Shown here piece by piece: positions 1-11,100 of a stretch of 64,000 nucleotides of DNA. Below the pieces are notes generated by a model that was not told the DNA's origin, did no database searches, and was given only the letters and a program-made list of their open reading frames with translations. The position numbers and the translations under genes were made by a program. Within the stretch, counting starts at the first letter, position 1; each line of letters opens with the position of its first letter. The stretch is from Deuterostichococcus epilithicus (lineage: Eukaryota > Chlorophyta > Trebouxiophyceae > Prasiolales > Stichococcaceae): positions 558,001-622,000 of the forward strand of contig JAVTLE010000001.1 in the NCBI GenBank assembly GCA_033439295.1, in the 5' to 3' direction.

Positions 1-65
1 AGCCGCACATGCCCAGCCCAGCCTGATTTGCATGGTTGCCCAGTCGCGCCTTCTGATCCACGCAG

Positions 66-501
66 GTGCGGGCCATTCAACTGGCTGAGCGGCGCGCAGC
101 CGCACCCCTGGCGACTGACACGGTGCAAGGTGCGCCACGGGCCCGAGTCCTACGGCTGCTGCGTGCGCTTTGACGATGGCGACAGCGGCCGCGGCGGCGG
201 CCACTGCGCTAGGAGCGGCAGCGTTGAGAGCAGTGGTGGCGATGGCGGCAGCGCGGCCTCCAGCAGCACCAGCGGTTCGCCGGCGGCCAGCAGCCCCCAG
301 GCTGCCATTCGTCTTGGCGGCCGGGCCTGTGCCAAAGCGGGTTCCACACCTGCTGATGCCGTCAGCGCGGTGGTGACGCTGGACGGCCAGGATCAGGGTT
401 TGGCGCCCGGCCAGTATGCGGTGTTCTATGACGGCGACGTGTGCCTTGGGTCGGCCGTCATCCAGGAGGCGCTCACGCTGCTGCATGGCCTCCCGCCATG
501 A
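66..501 (+). CDS. MnmA: tRNA 2-thiouridylase (MnmA/TRMU), 3'-terminal exon, partial
   Basis: This is the last exon of a gene that begins before the window. MnmA/TRMU thiolates U34 of Lys, Glu and Gln tRNAs, in algae usually in organelles. The exon follows a cag acceptor at 63-65 and ends at TGA 499-501. It opens with GPFNWLSG, then CKVRHGPESYGCCVRF, and closes with LAPGQYAVFYDGDVCLGSAVI-like sequence read in two pieces (LAPGQYAVFYDGD, VCLGSAVI). These are the C-terminal beta-barrel motifs of MnmA. Between CCVRF and the final motif lies a Gly/Ser/Ala-rich insert of about 75 residues that bacterial enzymes lack. The catalytic cysteines and PP-loop lie upstream and are not visible. The next gene, thiM, converges on it. 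Family recognition is from memory of the motifs, not a search. Confidence 0.8.
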
Positions 502-1089
502 TTCGCCAAGTCGTGCTGTTGCTGCAGATGGTTTCGGCAGCCTCATGAACGTCAGATGATCGCTGCATTGTCTGATGGCCAAGGACCGAAGGATGCTGCA
601 GCAATGACACGACTGCAAGCGTTGAATGTCAGGTCAAAGGCCAAGGTCGCCACTGCAAGTCTCTCATGTCCCTACATCTGAACGTCGTACACAATGATTC
701 ACTGGACATCAAGCATAGGTGTCATCAAATCTCGCAACTCTCAAACGCTCATTCAATAATCAAGCTGAGTGACCTGCACCTGCCCGAAGCTAATGAGCAT
801 CCAGGCACGAGCTGTTTCACGCCTAGTCAGCTGTCCTCTGCCACCTTGAAATTGGCAAGCCTAGTGGCGCCCTGCTTTCGGATCCCTGCTGCCAGCCAGT
901 CGATCATGCCGGACCTGCAGTATTGCCACCCACATGACCATGATGTCGAACCCACAAACCTCGAACATCACCACATCACAAGGGGGCCCTATTCATGCGT
1001 TTTGACAAAAAAAAGCCCTGCCATGCAATGCTGTCTGAAAGGCAACTCTTGCCAGCTGCTGGCAAGCAGAAGATCGAGCAACGCCTTAC
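502..1089. other. convergent 3' intergenic region (mnmA / thiM)
   Basis: About 590 bases between the mnmA stop and the last exon of thiM that I can place. They should hold both 3' UTRs. No tRNA or repeat was seen. The part near 960-1090 may contain the real end of thiM: the minus strand there reads ALLDLLLA, as expected for the thiM C-terminus, but in a shifted frame. Confidence 0.5.
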
Positions 1090-2815
1090 CTCATGGTGGC
1101 AGGCCCGGCATCGCCGCCGCAGCTCTCTGCAGAGGCCCTGCAGCAAGAGTCATTGCCAATCTTTCATGCAAAGACCATGACTCACCCGGACGCTCAAGGG
1201 GCGGGAGGCAAGCGAGGCTAGCAGGCGCCCGTATTTCAGTCGCTCTGGCAGGGTTTTGCTGGATGCGCACCCGTATATCGCCATGGCGTGCGCGACCGCC
1301 AGCAGAGGGTCCGGCGCTTCCGCTGCCAGGAATGCCGCCATGATGGCCGTCAGTGTGCAGCCGGTCGCGGTGATCAGCTGCATCGTGGGGTGGCCATTGG
1401 CCACCCTACAGACGCGGTGCCCGTCAGTGACCTGCAGCACAGATGCGGCAGGCATGTGTTCTGACAGGAACGGTGCACACGACTCACATGGTGCTGCTGC
1501 CGGGGACATGCGTGTGCACACTATCTTGAGCCGGCCTGACGGAACATGGTGGAAGGCTGTCAAAGCGCCACAGCCTTCCTCCTGGTACCTCTGCCCTCCC
1601 CGCGCCCTCCGTGGCAGGTCGCGAGAGTGCCCAGTGCACGACCTCGTCGTGGCTCTGCCTCTGCGTCCGGATGCAAGGCATGCTCCTGAACCGGCTGCTG
1701 AGACAGCCATGGCAAGTGGGCCCCGTACCAGGTCTGTTGCGCCTGAGATGGCCACGATGCAGCCCTGCTGCCGCGCCAGCTGCTTGCTGGCCTCCAGCGC
1801 CGCCTCCGGGCTCACCGTGCTGTCCGTACCGCGGCCGCCGGCGCCAGCGGAGCCGGCCACCGTGAGCACCTCCGACGCGTTGCCGCGTATGAGCGCCGGC
1901 TTGAGGGCCAGCAGCTCCAAGACTGCCTACATCATCGAGGTCTTCGGAACTGTGAAGGTTTCGGGCGGCTACAGGCTTGGATACGGCCATCCATTGCATG
2001 TCCAAGGCTGCATGTCAGGAAATGGGCATCATGTCGCAGACTGTGCGTCAATGCACGCTTCAGCCCAACGTCAGCACCCACTAAGCCGACCATGCGCATG
2101 GTTGGCGACAGCACTCAGCGCCCAGATGTCAAGACTTCCCTCGAATGTCAGTCCCAGCTCAGTGTCTTCCTGTCGAAAACTTGCCCAATGCTAAAACATC
2201 AAGCTTTGCGTCCGAGCATCTACCTGAAGCCGGTATTTCGTGGCGCCGGCAGCCACAGGGTCCAACACCCACGGCTTGCCCAGCTTGCTGTACGTCGCAG
2301 CAGCCGCTTTCATCGCCTCGAAGCTCGGCGGAGTCAGCGTGCCAACATTGATCAGCAGCACCGAAGCATGATTTGCGAATTCCTCCACCTCCTCCGCCGC
2401 AAGCACCTGCCGCGAACATGCATCCGTGATATCGTTTCAATTGAACTTTGCGTCCTTTGAAGGGCATGACATCTATGCGCTGGTGCAATGCTCGGAGCGG
2501 TTACAGCAGTTCTCTGGTGTATACCAATTCCAGGACAGCACACTAGCGCTCACCATGGCGGGGGACGCGCCGACAGCAAGCAGCGTGTTGGCCATGATCT
2601 GCAGACCGAGACACGCTTCAGTCCGAGATTCAAACGTGGGGTGCAGTAGAAATGATGGCTGTATGTTGACCGCAGCGGCAACTGAGAGCACAAACTTCCC
2701 GGCGCGCAGTGTATGGCCAACTCACATCCATGGAGACGTAATTGGTGATGCAGTGTACGAGGGGTTTTAAATCTCGCACACGATTCCATGTCTCGTAGAT
2801 CTGCTCTACGGACAT
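1090..2815 (-). CDS. THIM: hydroxyethylthiazole kinase (ThiM)
   Basis: ThiM phosphorylates 4-methyl-5-hydroxyethylthiazole, the thiazole salvage step of thiamine synthesis. Exons on the minus strand: 2815-2726, 2598-2554, 2406-2224, 1926-1729, 1431-1271 and 1137-1090. All junctions agree in phase. Motifs in order: [27 protein letters not shown], a block reading [45 protein letters not shown], and [13 protein letters not shown] with the active-site Cys. The start ATG at 2815 gives [15 protein letters not shown] with no obvious transit peptide. The C-terminus is unresolved: after AGPATMR the expected ALLD motif is present but out of frame, so a last exon, an assembly slip or a real frame break remains open. 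The gene is head-to-head with the TenA-HAD-ThiD-ThiE gene, which supports a shared thiamine role. Confidence 0.88.
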
Positions 2816-3309
2816 GGCCCTGCAGAAGGAAAGCCATTCGGCACTTCACGTGCCTGCCCGGACCCACCGTTCCGTCGGTGCAAGGCCGGACATGCAGCAG
2901 AAACAGGATCGAATATATGCCAGCAATCAGACTGGTATCACAGGAGCGTGCGATCGTGTGCGCGCCATGCATGCATGCATGCGTCTTGCATATGTACCTG
3001 TTTGGTGGTGCGTTCGAGTAGCGCCGTGCAGAAGCTTGCAGCTGATCGAAGCAATAACGACAGAATTTCCGATGAACGCAACTGCAAATGCTGCGATGTA
3101 TGATCGCTTTGCATTGTGACAAAACACCAATGAGGCACGTGCGTTCTCCGAAACCACAGTCTTCGTGTTCAGGAAGTGTGCAAACGCATTCATAACCCAT
3201 AGTAGACCAGTGGACGACGATCTTTTGGGCCTTGTAATTGCTGCAACGACATATAGATAGCGCCTTCTGTGATGTTCACGCAGCAACACCCGCATCCCTC
3301 GTGCCGACG
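2816..3309. promoter_or_regulatory. bidirectional promoter region between the two thiamine genes
   Basis: These 494 bases separate the thiM start ATG (minus) from the best start ATG of the fused thiamine gene (plus), so they must hold both 5' ends. A CATG tandem (2966-2983) lies near the middle. I looked by eye for the conserved TPP-riboswitch core (CUGAGA with its partner helix) and found no convincing copy. An in-frame ATG at 3238 could extend the plus-strand protein by 24 residues. Confidence 0.5.
2966..2983. repeat. CATG tetranucleotide tandem
   Basis: Four-plus tandem CATG units inside the divergent thiM/TH promoter region. The tract is self-complementary. Confidence 0.7.
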
Positions 3310-5160
3310 ATGACGGAAGCGGGCACGCCGACTGGGACTGGAGTGTCCCGAAGGCTCTGGGAGGACGCAGCAGACGAAGTTCAAGCGTCACTGCATCACC
3401 CGTTTGTGCGTGCGCTTGGAGCGGGGACCCTGCCAAAGTAAGCCACCCTCACGGTTTGGTAATTGCCTCGTTTTCCAGCCCGATCGGTGGCCTTAATTGG
3501 TGCTGGCCATTTTCATCGAGGCTGCATTCCCTGGACCCGGATGCCCGCCACTCGCCAGAACTGCCCTTGCTGAGTGCGCACCGCTCGCATGCAATCACGG
3601 CTACATGCTACATGCTGCATGCTATATCCGACATCCTGCATGCGTGCAGGGCGGCCTTTCAGGCGTACATCGCGCAGGATAGCCACTTCCTGACCGCCTT
3701 TGCCCAGGCGTACACAGCCGTGCTGCCGAAGGCCGCCTCCGCATCGCCGGTGCGTGTCGCGTGGTGGCAGCCGGGCAATGCAGCAGCGGCGCGGCTCACA
3801 GAGCAGCGTGCTTCGTGAACCCTGCTTGCGTGGCACGGGACCTCCTGCGACCTTTGCATGGTATTGCATGTGCTCAACCTGCACCGCAGACAAGGGACTT
3901 GTGCGAAGCCATGTTTCATACTCACCCTCTGACTGCTGGTTGCTGCCGTGCAGGCCGTGTTTGCGACGATCCGGGAGCTGCTGGACGGCGTGCACGAGGA
4001 GCTAAGCCTGCACGTCTTCTACGCCCAGGTACGCCTCCTTCCGGAGACCCCCTTCCGGAGACCCTCTTCCGAACACCCCTTCACAAAGCCGCTGGCTGAG
4101 GAGGCCGGGTGCCTCCCTGCCAGAAGGGACCGGTCGTGCGAGTCGAGCCCGCTGCCTGCTTCTGCTTTGCAGCCGCATCGAAGCAAGCGCTCCTATGAGG
4201 ATGCTGCTCCAGCTCACCCCTGGCCGTCGCAGGCGTGGGGAGTCGTGTACCAGAGCCCGTTTCCCATTGATGCGATGTGCAATCCGTACAGGAGTGGGGC
4301 GTGGAACTGGACCAGCTGAACTCGCGGCCCAACGCGACGACCGCCGCCTACACCAAATTCCTGCTGCGCCTTGCGGAGGGGCCCCAGGCATGTTTTCTCT
4401 CCCCTATTCGTTTCCTCACGAACTGAACCCGCCATCGACTTGGCGTCTGCGATCCTGTTGGTTGTCAAATACGTTCTAAATTCGCATTCAAGGCTTGGCG
4501 TGCACACCCACAGCTGCTGCGCGGCATGCCGCACTTGCTCGAGTATGTGCCTGACCTGCCGGCTGGTCGGTGCCCCCCATGCTGCTGCCATGTCCTCCTC
4601 TCGCCCGCGGGGCAGCGCTCAGGCAGGAGCTCGTTTGTGACGAATGCAGAGCCTGGTCCACGTGCTGGCGGCCATGGCGCCGTGCACGCGCCTGTACGGC
4701 TACATCGGTTGCCAGCTGGCGCGCTCGGGACGCGGCGGCGGGTCCGGCGGCGGCGGCCGCCGCCGCGGCGCGCACCCCTACTCCCACTGGATCCGCACCT
4801 ACAGCGCGCCCGCGTACCTGCGGCTGCCCGCCGCGAAGGAACGCATCATCGACCAGCTGGGCGCTGACGTGCCGTACGGTGAGTGGTCGAACCGCCGACT
4901 CACCCTGGCGTTAGCAGAGGATTGACACGAATGGGTTCGCCTTGCCCTGAAACGCTTGTCGGCATTTGAATGCTGCGAAATCTGGCCGTCTTAGCGGCTT
5001 GCATATTGCGCAGTAAACATCTCCAGCTTCTCGATCGTGTGCGGCCGCCTCTCAGACCCGCCCTTGCTGCCGCACGATGCCACAGGCTCGCTGCGCAGTC
5101 TGTATTGCACCGCGATGCGCTTTGAGGCGGCCTTCTTCGGGGAGCAGCCGCAGACGCCGC
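3310..5160 (+). other. TenA domain of the fused thiamine gene
   Basis: Exons 1-6. Motifs: [100 protein letters not shown], and the closing [19 protein letters not shown]. In this family TenA releases the pyrimidine alcohol from degraded thiamine. The glycine-rich stretch [14 protein letters not shown] before HPYSHW is an unusual loop insert. Confidence 0.88.
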
Positions 5161-8100
5161 CGCTGCCACGCGTTGCGCTGCTGGCGGTGGACTTCGACGA
5201 GACGTGCACCACGGGCGACACCACCGGCGCCATCATCGGCGCGGCAATCGATGCCGCCGTGCGACGCAGTGGAGGTGAATGTCACATTACTAGCGAGGGA
5301 TGCATGGCAGTGCGGGAGTCTGGGTCGCTGCCAGATGCACAGGCTCTGAAACTGCCAGTGGCGTTGGGCGCACAGCAGCTGGTGGATGCGTGCAATTGAC
5401 TGGTCGAAGGCCAGACAGTCGCACCACTGTTCTGTTCTCGCATGGCCTCAAAACTTCTGAGTCCATCTGGATTTGCCAAGCTGAGTGTCATGCCACGATG
5501 CAATCTTTGTCCTCAGCTGGCGGGAGGCGCAGTCCAGGTTGCAAAGTCCTTGGCCCCAATGGCCGCAGGCAATGAGGGCGTGCGGCAGCAGCTGGAGGCC
5601 AAGCGGGACTCTCTGGTCGCCAACTACGGGCAGCAGCGGGATGTGCTGCTGGCGGACCTGCTGCCAGAGGTGCGGCTTTCCAAAGAGATATCTCCGCAGG
5701 TGTATGGGCATGTGGGTACAGAGGCGGCATTGGGCAGTTCTGATGCTATCCAGCATGCAGGGAGCAGCGGGGCCGCTGCTGGCGGGACTGCTGCCAGAGG
5801 TTCGGTGTCAACAATCATTTACAGTTTGAAAGCAGCCTCAGGCTGGCTTGGTGCCATCCAGCATCCGCTGCCGTCGGATCTTTGCTCGAGATGTTCTTTT
5901 CATGCTCCGCTCGGGTACAGCAACCTCTGGATGTGCTCACCCCCAGCGAGTGGCTTGTGAGCGGGTGGCTTTGGGCGTTGATCATGAAGATACCTCTGCA
6001 TCTTGCATGAACTCTGGCATTGGCGTATTGCGGATCCTGGCTGCAAGTCAGACTGCCTTTGTTTGCATGATACATGTCGGCACCCTGCAGGGGCCTGTGT
6101 TGCTCGCCGCACCAGCACCATGTTCTGACCAGGTTTTCATACGAAAACCCTACAGCTTTCAAGGGCTGCCAAACCCGGAGGCCCACTGCGACAAGAGGCT
6201 GGGGGGCTTTATGGAGACACCTCGTCACACCAGATTAGGGGGTCGCCTACTGCTACCAGTTGCAGGCGCTACCGGGTCCGAAGGGTTTCAAGGGCGAGTG
6301 GCCGGCAACTCTTTTCATACTGAGGGCTTCTGTTCACAGTAAAAGCCCACAGACTGTCATTTGCTTGTAGGGGCTGCCGGCCCCTGAAGACTACAACGAC
6401 GAATGGCTGGCTGGCTTCGTGGAGCGGCTGTCGGCCTTCGACCGCGACATGAATGCGGTGGTGCAGGACAGCCGCATCCTGGCGGGCGTCTCGCCGGCGG
6501 ACCTGGTCGCTGCCGGTGAGTGGTGCTCTATCTTCAGATGCTCAATCCTCGGGTGTAACGCAAGACAGCCGCGGTGCAAGACAGCCACATCTACGCGGCG
6601 TCGTGCCGGCGAATTGCCTGCCTGCCAGTGGGTGGTCTTGACAATCGCTTTATCAGCTGGGGTACGGGCAGCCAGCCCAGCAGGCAGGAGGCAGGGAAAT
6701 CAGAGCAGCGATCGTGCTGCGGTGAGAACCAGCTGCAGATGCCAGGAGGGCGCCTCGTGGCTTCCTCGGGAGGTCGTCCAGCATCGTTGCAGGAGGCAGA
6801 AGCAGGTAAATGAGCGGCAAAACTGGACTCATATCATCCTCGTCTGTCAGCATCCACATCCCGCGCTACCTGCAGGCGTAGCTGTGGAGTTGCGGCGAGG
6901 GTGCCGGGAGGTGTTGCAGCGTGCGGCGCAGGAGCGCGTGCCGACGCATGTGGTGTCTGTCAACTGGTCGTCGGCGCTGGTTCGAGCAGCGCTGCTGCCA
7001 CCCTCCGAGGCCGCAGCGGCAGCGCAGCCCTCTGACACAGCCCAGCAGCAGCAGCAGCAGCAGCAGGCGACAGGGGCGGCGGCGGGAGCCGACGGCGGAG
7101 CCTGCGGTCAGGGCGGCGGCGCGGCACAATGCGCCCACGGCGCAGCAAGCGGGGTCTCTGCGGCGGCAGCCCAGCAGTCGTTCGACAGCGACGATGAGGC
7201 CTCGTCCGTAGCCGCCGCGGCAGCGGCCTCCGTGGCGGCCGCCAGGGTGCAGGCGCCGGGCGGCGGGGGCGGCGCCAGAATCGCGCCGGTCGACGACGAA
7301 GCTGTCGCCCTGGAGTCGGCCGCCGCCTTCCAGGCGAAGCAGCTGGCCTCGGGCGGCAGCGCGGGTGGCGCAGAGGCGCTGGAGGGTGCGACAGCCAGCA
7401 TCGGCAGCGGCCTGCAGGTGCTTTGCTGGCTCGATCTCTAAGTCACCTGAGCAGCGATATTCGTACACAATGACAGACCCTGGAACGCTGGCATTGCTGC
7501 GAACCTGCCAGCTCAACACGTACAAGTGCCGAAAGACAGTCCATGTCTCCCGCTCTAACAGACGGCATGTCGCTTTGCAAACGTTTTAGGTATCGCAGTG
7601 CATTGTCGTGTGGTTTCGGGAAGGACACCCGGACACCATCCACGTCGGTTGCTTGCGCAGATCACAATACACGCCAACGACCTGGAGATCGGCCCTGGTG
7701 GCCATGCCACTGGCGACATTGTGCGGTACGGCATTGAGCCCTACCTTATTAAATCCTGTTGGAAGACCTCAACTTCCTCAAACAAGCATGGCAAGGCTGC
7801 CCTGCCGCGGGGCCTTTGCCTCGACTTGCGTGGTGCGTTCTTCGATTCGGGGTCGCCACATGGCGAAGAGAGGCACCAATTAGAGCTCCACGCTGTCCCA
7901 TGGCTGTCCTGTGTGAAAAACTCTTCAAGCAAATCGTCCCTCATGATGCTTCACTGGCAGCGCAGGCGCGTGGAGTGCGGCACGGACAAGCACGCCATTT
8001 TTGAGACAGTGCTGCTGGACCTCGCCTCCGAGGTGTGAACATGCTTCATCACGGCAAAGCCTGACAACCAGCAACGAACAGCTGCCGGCACTGCTGAATG

Positions 8101-11100
8101 AGCATTTGGTTCATGCACCTCATCTACTCTGCCCGCCGTGCGACCTGGCGCTGCTGCGCATCCAGCATCTGACATCAGATGCTCACCAAAGCAAAGGGAA
8201 CCTGCTGCCTTCCTCCTGCTGCCCCGTTTGCGGCGGCACACGGACTGATGGAGGGCCTCTCGGTGTGAGTTGGCGACATGCCGTTGGGAGGACACCACAA
8301 GACGTCGCTACGACCAACAGGCATGCACTTGCTGCCGCAGACGGGGTCGATGGAGGGCTTGTCGGTGTACATCGGCGACTCTCCCTCAGACCTGGCGCCG
8401 CTGGTCGCTGCTGATCTTGGCATCGTGGTGGGGTCCAATGGCCTGCTGCGGCGGGTGGCCGCTGCCGCCGGGCTTCAGATTCAGCCCCTCGTGTCAGGTG
8501 GGTGTTCACTGGGTCGGAGCTCGGCGCTTCTGCCTCCCCCAAGGGCACTGACCGCGTCGCTGCTGCCGGCCGGTGATCAACGGACTGCAACCAGCAGACG
8601 AAAGCGGTCCACAGTCCAGCCAAGTTATTCTCATATACTTGTGGAATTCTCGCTGCGGGATCTGTGATGGCGTCTGCACCACCACGCAGTCAAGCTCATG
8701 AGCAATTGGCCGCACCGCACGGCACGCATCACAGTGTCTCTGCCGCAATGGCCGCAATGACCGCACTTCACTGGTCCGCAGCCGGACAGTGAGATGGCGA
8801 CAAGCCACCACTGCCGCATTCGAATGACATCAGCCAATCAACTTTACCGGCAAACTGCAAGGGAAAAGCTTCCGACTGCATCCTCGCCACACCGCTGGCA
8901 CCAGGCTGCTGGATGTCACCCGTGCTGAATGTCGCTGGCTGTGCATGCCTGCAGCGCCCTTTGGCACCGAGCGCGTTGATGGTGTGCTGTACGAAGCGGC
9001 CAGCTGGCCGGAGATTGGGGCCTTCCTGTTTGGCGCCCCTCCCAGCAGCAGCACCCTGGCGCCGCCCGCAAATGTCATCAAGGTGAGGTCACCGCGGTGC
9101 ACTTAGCCCTGTGGCACCTCGACAGCACTGCAGCCGGACAGGGGCACATTGTGGCAAAGACCACATTTGCAGCATGCCTGGTCTTTCCAGCAGGCAGGAG
9201 CTCCAGCGCCGATTGCTACGATAGGGTGGAGCTTCAACGTTGCTCCTGCACCATGCAGACCAACCAAGGCAGACGTAATAGATCCAGACCAACCAAGGCA
9301 GACGTAGTAGATCCATATGAAACGTATCATGCTCCTTTGGTGCAAGGTGCCGCTTGTGCTGTCGGTGTCGGGACCCAGATTATGCAGCCGCGCCGGCATC
9401 CAGGCGGACATCATGCCACAGTCTGTGGCCCCCTGACGATTCCATGCCCTCCGCACCAGGTACCGCGGGTGCTGAGCGTTGCGGGGTCAGACTCTGGCGG
9501 CGGCGCCGGCATCCAGGCGGACATCAAGGCCTGCGCCGCGCTGGGCGTCTTCGCCGCCACCGCCGTCACGGCGCTCACGGCACAGAACACGCATGGAGTG
9601 GCCGGCGTGCACACAGTGCCGGTGGCGAGCGTGCGGGCGCAGCTGGACGCAGTGCTGAACGACATCGGCGCGGACGTGGTCAAGACCGGCATGCTGCCCA
9701 GCGCTGAGGTGCGGCACCCACCCTGCAGCAGGGATCCTGCAGGGTGCAGGGTGCAGGGTTCTGCGGCATGGGGGAGCGCACCCACCGGCAATGTACGACA
9801 TTGGAAACGCTTCAGGCAGCTGAGGACGCAGACTTGTGAGCCGGTTGCACAGCTGCCTCAGGCAGGGCTGCTGCGGATGCCGGCGACCACATCTGGCCGG
9901 GCGCCTGCCAGTGGACTCGGCCATGATATTGCCACAGCTTGCGCTCCAGCCCATGCACAAATGGGTCCTGCAGACACCGGAGGCGACATCGAACGTCTCC
10001 CTTGGCCGGCTGCTGAGACGCAGATGGCCAAACCAAGCTCGGTCAGCAAATTTTCGTGTCACCACGCATCTGTAGCATAGTGCAGGCGATGGAATGCGGC
10101 TGGAGGCAGTGGCAGATGCGCCATCCGGGCGGCCGCTGCTGGTGCTGCGGAAGCTGTGTCATTTGATCCAAATGGGCCTCACCTTCATGCCGTCAGAGTG
10201 CTTGCCAGGGTCATGAAGGGAGGCATGGCGGAAGCCGCCTACGGCTGAGCGCTGCAGAGCTGGAGCCACTCATGACCCGCAGATTCTAGAGGCGGTGGCA
10301 AAGCGCTTCGAGGCAATGGCGGATGCGGCGTCCAAGCGGCAGCTGCTGTCGCTCTGCTCTCTGTGCAGCTCGACAGCGATCTGCGACCGCCCTCGTGCCG
10401 CCACGCTCCTGCAGATAGTGGAGGCGGTGGCGGAGCGGCTGGAAGCAACCGCGGCCACCTCCGGCCGCCCGCTGCTGGTGGTGGACCCGGTGCTGGTCGC
10501 CACCAGTGGAGACGCGCTGGCGGCTGGCGGCGTCATGGAGGCCATGCGAGCGCGGCTGCTACCGGGCGCCACCATCGTGACGCCCAACATCCCAGAGGCC
10601 TCCGCGCTGCTCGGTGCGGCAGCCTCCGGTAGAGACGTTCTGTTGATGGTTCGTGGCACGCTTGCAAGGGACGTCTGCGGTGCATGCTTGCTGCGGGAGC
10701 TGGCTGGTGGAGGCTCCCCCTCCAGCAGCCGGGGCATTTGCGGCAACCTCAGAAGGAGATGAGTAGGCGGCTGCTGCTGCGTGCGCGCCTGCATGTGTTG
10801 TTCTATGGAACTCTCTTGGAAGTGGGAGGCTTTGAAGTGGGACCGACAGTGACAATGCAGCAGCGGCTGCGGGAGCTCATGCTGGCAGTACGCGTTTGCG
10901 CCAGTTTGTATGCCTCGATCTTCGCTGCTGCATTGGAGGACCCCCGGCAACTGCCGAGTCGTGCAGCTGGGCAGAGGGCATACTGGGCGACAGTCTGCAC
11001 CAGCGCATGACGATGTGTTCAGTTGTTGCCTCCTCCCAACTACTTTGTAGAAGCCCTCATACCTAAAACCTGCGCAGATGGCAAGGCGATCGGCAACCTG

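Larger units (their letters stand above)
5161..9082 (+). other. HAD phosphatase domain (TH2-type, thiamine-monophosphate phosphatase)
   Basis: Exons 6-13. The HAD nucleophile motif reads [13 protein letters not shown] (DxDxT at the family position). Then [55 protein letters not shown], and the acidic loop [20 protein letters not shown] with [13 protein letters not shown]. In Arabidopsis TH2 this domain dephosphorylates thiamine monophosphate, so the same role is inferred. Exon 9 carries a low-complexity insert of about 150 residues (Q run at 7043-7066, then Gly/Ala-rich). Confidence 0.85.

Noticed and set aside
2816-3309. TPP riboswitch in the divergent thiamine promoter
   Set aside because: Expected in algal THIC/THI4 genes, but I found no conserved core helices by eye in this region or in the first introns. 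A covariance-model search would settle it.
9082-9460. Two separate genes (TH2-like and TH1-like) instead of one fusion
   Set aside because: Kept as the alternative but not preferred: the HAD exon has a good donor in phase with the ThiD acceptor, the gap is only 377 bases, and ThiD has no ATG of its own except one inside a decayed exon copy.
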